A stretch of DNA of 64,000 nucleotides from DALYLB01 sp964468345. Its GTDB lineage: Bacteria > Acidobacteriota > Blastocatellia > RBC074. The translations under genes and the position numbers were made by a program. Position 1 is the first letter of the stretch. Every line of letters starts with the position of its first letter. The notes beneath the pieces are model-generated. The model was not told the DNA's origin, searched no databases, and saw nothing but the letters and a program-made list of their open reading frames with translations. Below are positions 61,974 to 64,000 of the stretch, in pieces. The DNA is taken from assembly GCA_964468345.1 (NCBI GenBank), contig CAYXVZ010000015.1, forward strand, positions 32,942 to 96,941. Direction: 5' to 3'.

Positions 61974-63398
61974 ATGCTTCACATACCCATTCTTCGAAAA
62001 GGCAATTCCTATAAGAGCGTAGACATTCAGCGCGTGCCGCATTTCAGGACGCGGGAGACCTTTGTAGAGGTCAGCCAGGCGAATGCGGGGCTGATCAAGC
62101 GGGACCTGCTCGAGCAGGAAGCGACGCGCGAGATTCTGGCGGCGTATTCGACCGAGCAATTGGTCGCGATGTGCAAGCGCGCGGCCGAGAGCTTTATGAA
62201 TGAGACGCTGCCTGTCGGCGACCAGTCGCAATCGCCCGATGATTATGTGCGCCAGTTGTCGTCGACGACCGGCATGCCGCATGTGCTCGTGCGCAAGAAC
62301 ATGGCCAAGATCGCGGGCGTGATGGCCGAGATGGACAGCGTGCTGTCCGGCCTGACGCGCGGCCTCGATCTGAAAATTCTCGATGACGGATTCGGCATGC
62401 ACGAAGGCCACGCGCTCAGCTTCTTTCCGCGCGCAGCCAGCCTGGGCGTGATCTTGCCGAGCAATTCGCCGGGCGTGCATTCGCTGTGGATCCCCTCGAT
62501 CGCGATGAAAATTCCGCTGGTGCTCAAGCCGGGCAGCTCCGAACCCTGGTCGCCCTATCGCATCGCGCAGGCGCTGATCAAAGCCGGCGTGCCGAAAGAG
62601 GCTTTTGGCTATTATCCGGCCGATCACGGCGGATCGGGCGCGATTCTGCAGGCCTGCGGCCGCGGCATGTTCTTCGGCGATTCTTCAACCGTCGGCAAGT
62701 ATGCCAATGATCCGCGCATCGAATTGCATGGCACGGGCTACAGCAAAGTTCTGCTCGGCGATGACGTGGCCGATGAATGGGAAAAATATCTGGATGTGAT
62801 GGTCGCGTCGATCACGGAAAACGGCGGCCGTTCCTGCATTAATGCTTCGGGCGTTTGGGTGACGCGGCATGGCCGCGCGATCGCCGAAGCCCTGGCCGAG
62901 CGCGTTTCGAAAATCGTTCCGCGCGATGCCGAAGATCCCGAAGCGTTGCTTGCACCCTTCGCCAATCCGGATATTGCGAAACGCATCTCCGGCATTGTCG
63001 ATTCCGGACTCCGCGAAGACGGCGCGACCGATCTCACGGAACTGCGACGCGGCTCGCGCATCGTCGAGCAGGATGGCGCGACCTATCTTCTGCCGACGAT
63101 CGTGCACGTCAATTCGCCGGAACATCCCCTGGCGAACCGCGAATTTCTTTTCCCCTTCGCCAGCGTCGTCGAAGTCGCGCCGGAAGCGATTCCGGAAGCG
63201 CTCGGCCCCTCGCTGGTCGTCACGGTCATCACGAAGGATCAGAAGCTCATCAACAAACTCGTGGCTTCGCCGCACGTCGATCGCCTGAACGTCGGCCCGA
63301 TCCCGACCATGAAAATCGCATGGGACCAGCCCCACGAAGGAAACCTGTTCGATCATCTTTATGCGCGGCGGGCCTTCCAGCGCGCCGCAGCCGCGTGA
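61974..63398 (+). CDS. Aldehyde dehydrogenase / acyl-CoA-reductase-like enzyme
   Basis: 474 residues. The fold is that of the ALDH superfamily: LPSNSPGVHSLWIPSIAMKIPLVLKPG (cofactor and substrate region) and the nucleophile C288 in GGRSCIN. The usual glutamate block is not obvious, as in acyl-CoA reductases such as LuxC, so it may reduce activated acids to aldehydes instead of oxidising aldehydes. A short adenylate-forming enzyme at 55224 could supply an activated acid. It lies 30 bp after the nucleotidyltransferase gene. Confidence 0.8.
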   Translation: MLHIPILRKGNSYKSVDIQRVPHFRTRETFVEVSQANAGLIKRDLLEQEATREILAAYSTEQLVAMCKRAAESFMNETLPVGDQSQSPDDYVRQLSSTTGMPHVLVRKNMAKIAGVMAEMDSVLSGLTRGLDLKILDDGFGMHEGHALSFFPRAASLGVILPSNSPGVHSLWIPSIAMKIPLVLKPGSSEPWSPYRIAQALIKAGVPKEAFGYYPADHGGSGAILQACGRGMFFGDSSTVGKYANDPRIELHGTGYSKVLLGDDVADEWEKYLDVMVASITENGGRSCINASGVWVTRHGRAIAEALAERVSKIVPRDAEDPEALLAPFANPDIAKRISGIVDSGLREDGATDLTELRRGSRIVEQDGATYLLPTIVHVNSPEHPLANREFLFPFASVVEVAPEAIPEALGPSLVVTVITKDQKLINKLVASPHVDRLNVGPIPTMKIAWDQPHEGNLFDHLYARRAFQRAAAA

Positions 63399-63404
63399 GG
63401 ATTA

Positions 63405-63962
63405 GCCACGGAGGCACAGAGACACAGAGAAGAAAGAAAAGAGGAGAAGAGGCGGCCATACTTTAAATGCACGAGGCAACTACATGGAGGAGATCGAGCG
63501 ATGGACGAGATCAATCAATTGACAGAAAAAATCATTGGTTGTGCGATTGAAGTCCACAAATCGCTCGGGCCTGGTCTGCTCGAATCCGTTTATGAGATGG
63601 CTTTCTGTATTGAATTGAAAGAGCAGGGGCTGAGATTTGTGCGACAAGCTACAATTCCTGCCTTATATAAAAGGGCATGAAGTTGGAGAATATCGAATCG
63701 ATTTACTTGTGGAGGACTTGGTCGTGGTGGAATTGAAGAGTGTCGAAAGATTCGATCCTGTTTTTGAAGCGCAAATCTTGACATATCTCCGTGTGACTGG
63801 AAAGAAAGTCGGTTTGCTGATCAACTTCAACTCGCGTCTGTTGGTCAGTGGAATCAAGAGATATGCTCTTTAGTGACAAATGAGTCCCAGTGGGGAAGGG
63901 AATTCACAATCTCCCCTGCATAAGCCTCTCTTCTTTCCTCCGTGTCTCTGTGCCTCTGTGGC
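63405..63962. repeat. Inverted repeats flanking the GxxExxY gene
   Basis: GCCACGGAGGCACAGAGACAC at 63405 onward (arm to about 63444) is matched in inverse orientation at 63925-63962. The arms are about 480 bp apart and enclose a single gene. The words GCCACAGAGGCACAGAG recur at 41213. No transposase is present, so this is not a simple IS. Confidence 0.8.
63501..63873 (+). pseudogene. GxxExxY family gene, frameshifted
   Basis: The ATG at 63501 follows GGAGGAGA. The first frame reads LTEKIIGCAIEVHKSLGPGLLESVYEMAF, the family signature (GxxExxY in GLLESVY), but stops at 63678-63680. The second frame continues GHEVGEYRIDLLVEDLVVVELKS and LTYLRVTGKKVGLLINFN to a stop at 63873, completing the PD-(D/E)xK-like domain. 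Removing one A from the AAAA run at 63669-63672 would join them into about 124 residues. It may be a real mutation, a sequencing error or programmed slippage. Confidence 0.85.
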
Positions 63963-63970
63963 AAAAAGCA

Positions 63971-64000
63971 ATGCGAATACTCTATTTCACAGCCGGTGCC
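63971..64000 (+). CDS. Start of a gene cut by the window edge
   Basis: An ATG at 63971 opens a frame of ten codons (MRILYFTAGA) to the end of the window. The hydrophobic beta-strand-like start followed by a glycine is common to glycosyltransferases, but too little is present to assign a function. It lies directly after the inverted repeat at 63925-63962. Confidence 0.4.
   Translation, partial: MRILYFTAGA

Noticed and set aside
63405..63962. Insertion sequence or composite transposon around the GxxExxY gene
   Set aside because: No transposase, no target duplication seen, and the same repeat words occur elsewhere without cargo.

Overview
The window looks like a piece of the chromosome of a Gram-negative, high-GC environmental bacterium, most likely an Acidobacteriota (class Blastocatellia is my best guess). 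The reasons are the mix of families: three large Oar-like TonB-dependent receptors with an N-terminal carboxypeptidase-regulatory domain, a planctomycete-type cytochrome c/DUF1549/DUF1553 protein plus a DUF1501 protein, a secreted VWA protein of the Acidobacteria type, and PQQ-like propellers. This placement is inferred from gene content, not from a marker-gene tree. No rRNA, tRNA, CRISPR array, phage or transposase was seen.

Layout. 1-4.3 kb: a secreted DUF11 protein, then a methionine-salvage group mtnB-mtnD-mtnC (minus strand). 4.4-12 kb: two TonB-dependent receptors (minus). 12.4-25.9 kb (plus): cytochrome/DUF1553 protein, third receptor, TonB-like protein, an exported Ppx/GppA-like protein, a penicillin-acylase-type amidohydrolase and a DUF1501 protein. 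26-29 kb: VWA protein, AraC/GyrI-type regulator, exported ChbG-like deacetylase. 29.4-33.8 kb: one 1457-residue TIR-CHAT-NB-ARC-TPR protein, the best defence candidate. 34-47.6 kb: mostly housekeeping on the plus strand (alaS, FtsX-type permease, flippase-like protein, ChbG/HpnK-type deacetylase, class I amidotransferase, MFS exporter, ftsY, ribD, rsmA, ribonuclease J). 48-52 kb: two more secreted proteins paralogous to the C-terminal part of the first gene, with sucC between them. 52.5-64 kb: two esterases, a queuosine-precursor transporter, a short adenylate-forming enzyme, a PQQ propeller-DUF485-ActP group, an M20 amidohydrolase, a nucleotidyltransferase, an aldehyde-dehydrogenase-like enzyme, a frameshifted GxxExxY gene and the first ten codons of another gene.

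The most unusual feature lies between the genes. About two dozen of roughly thirty intergenic gaps longer than 45 bp hold a long inverted repeat with arms of 20-43 bp, often perfect. The arms differ from place to place, but nearly all are built from degenerate tandem copies of a 7-11 nt word (for example CACGAAGA, CACGGGGAG, CATATG-rich, GGTCCTATA, GGAGTC). They fall into recognisable families that recur across the window. They sit between convergent genes, inside operons and next to start codons. In one case the palindrome begins on one gene's stop codon and ends on the opposing gene's stop codon. Related tandem words also occur inside at least one coding sequence. This looks like a genome-wide repeat-generating process and is the main observation, beside the TIR-CHAT-NB-ARC protein.
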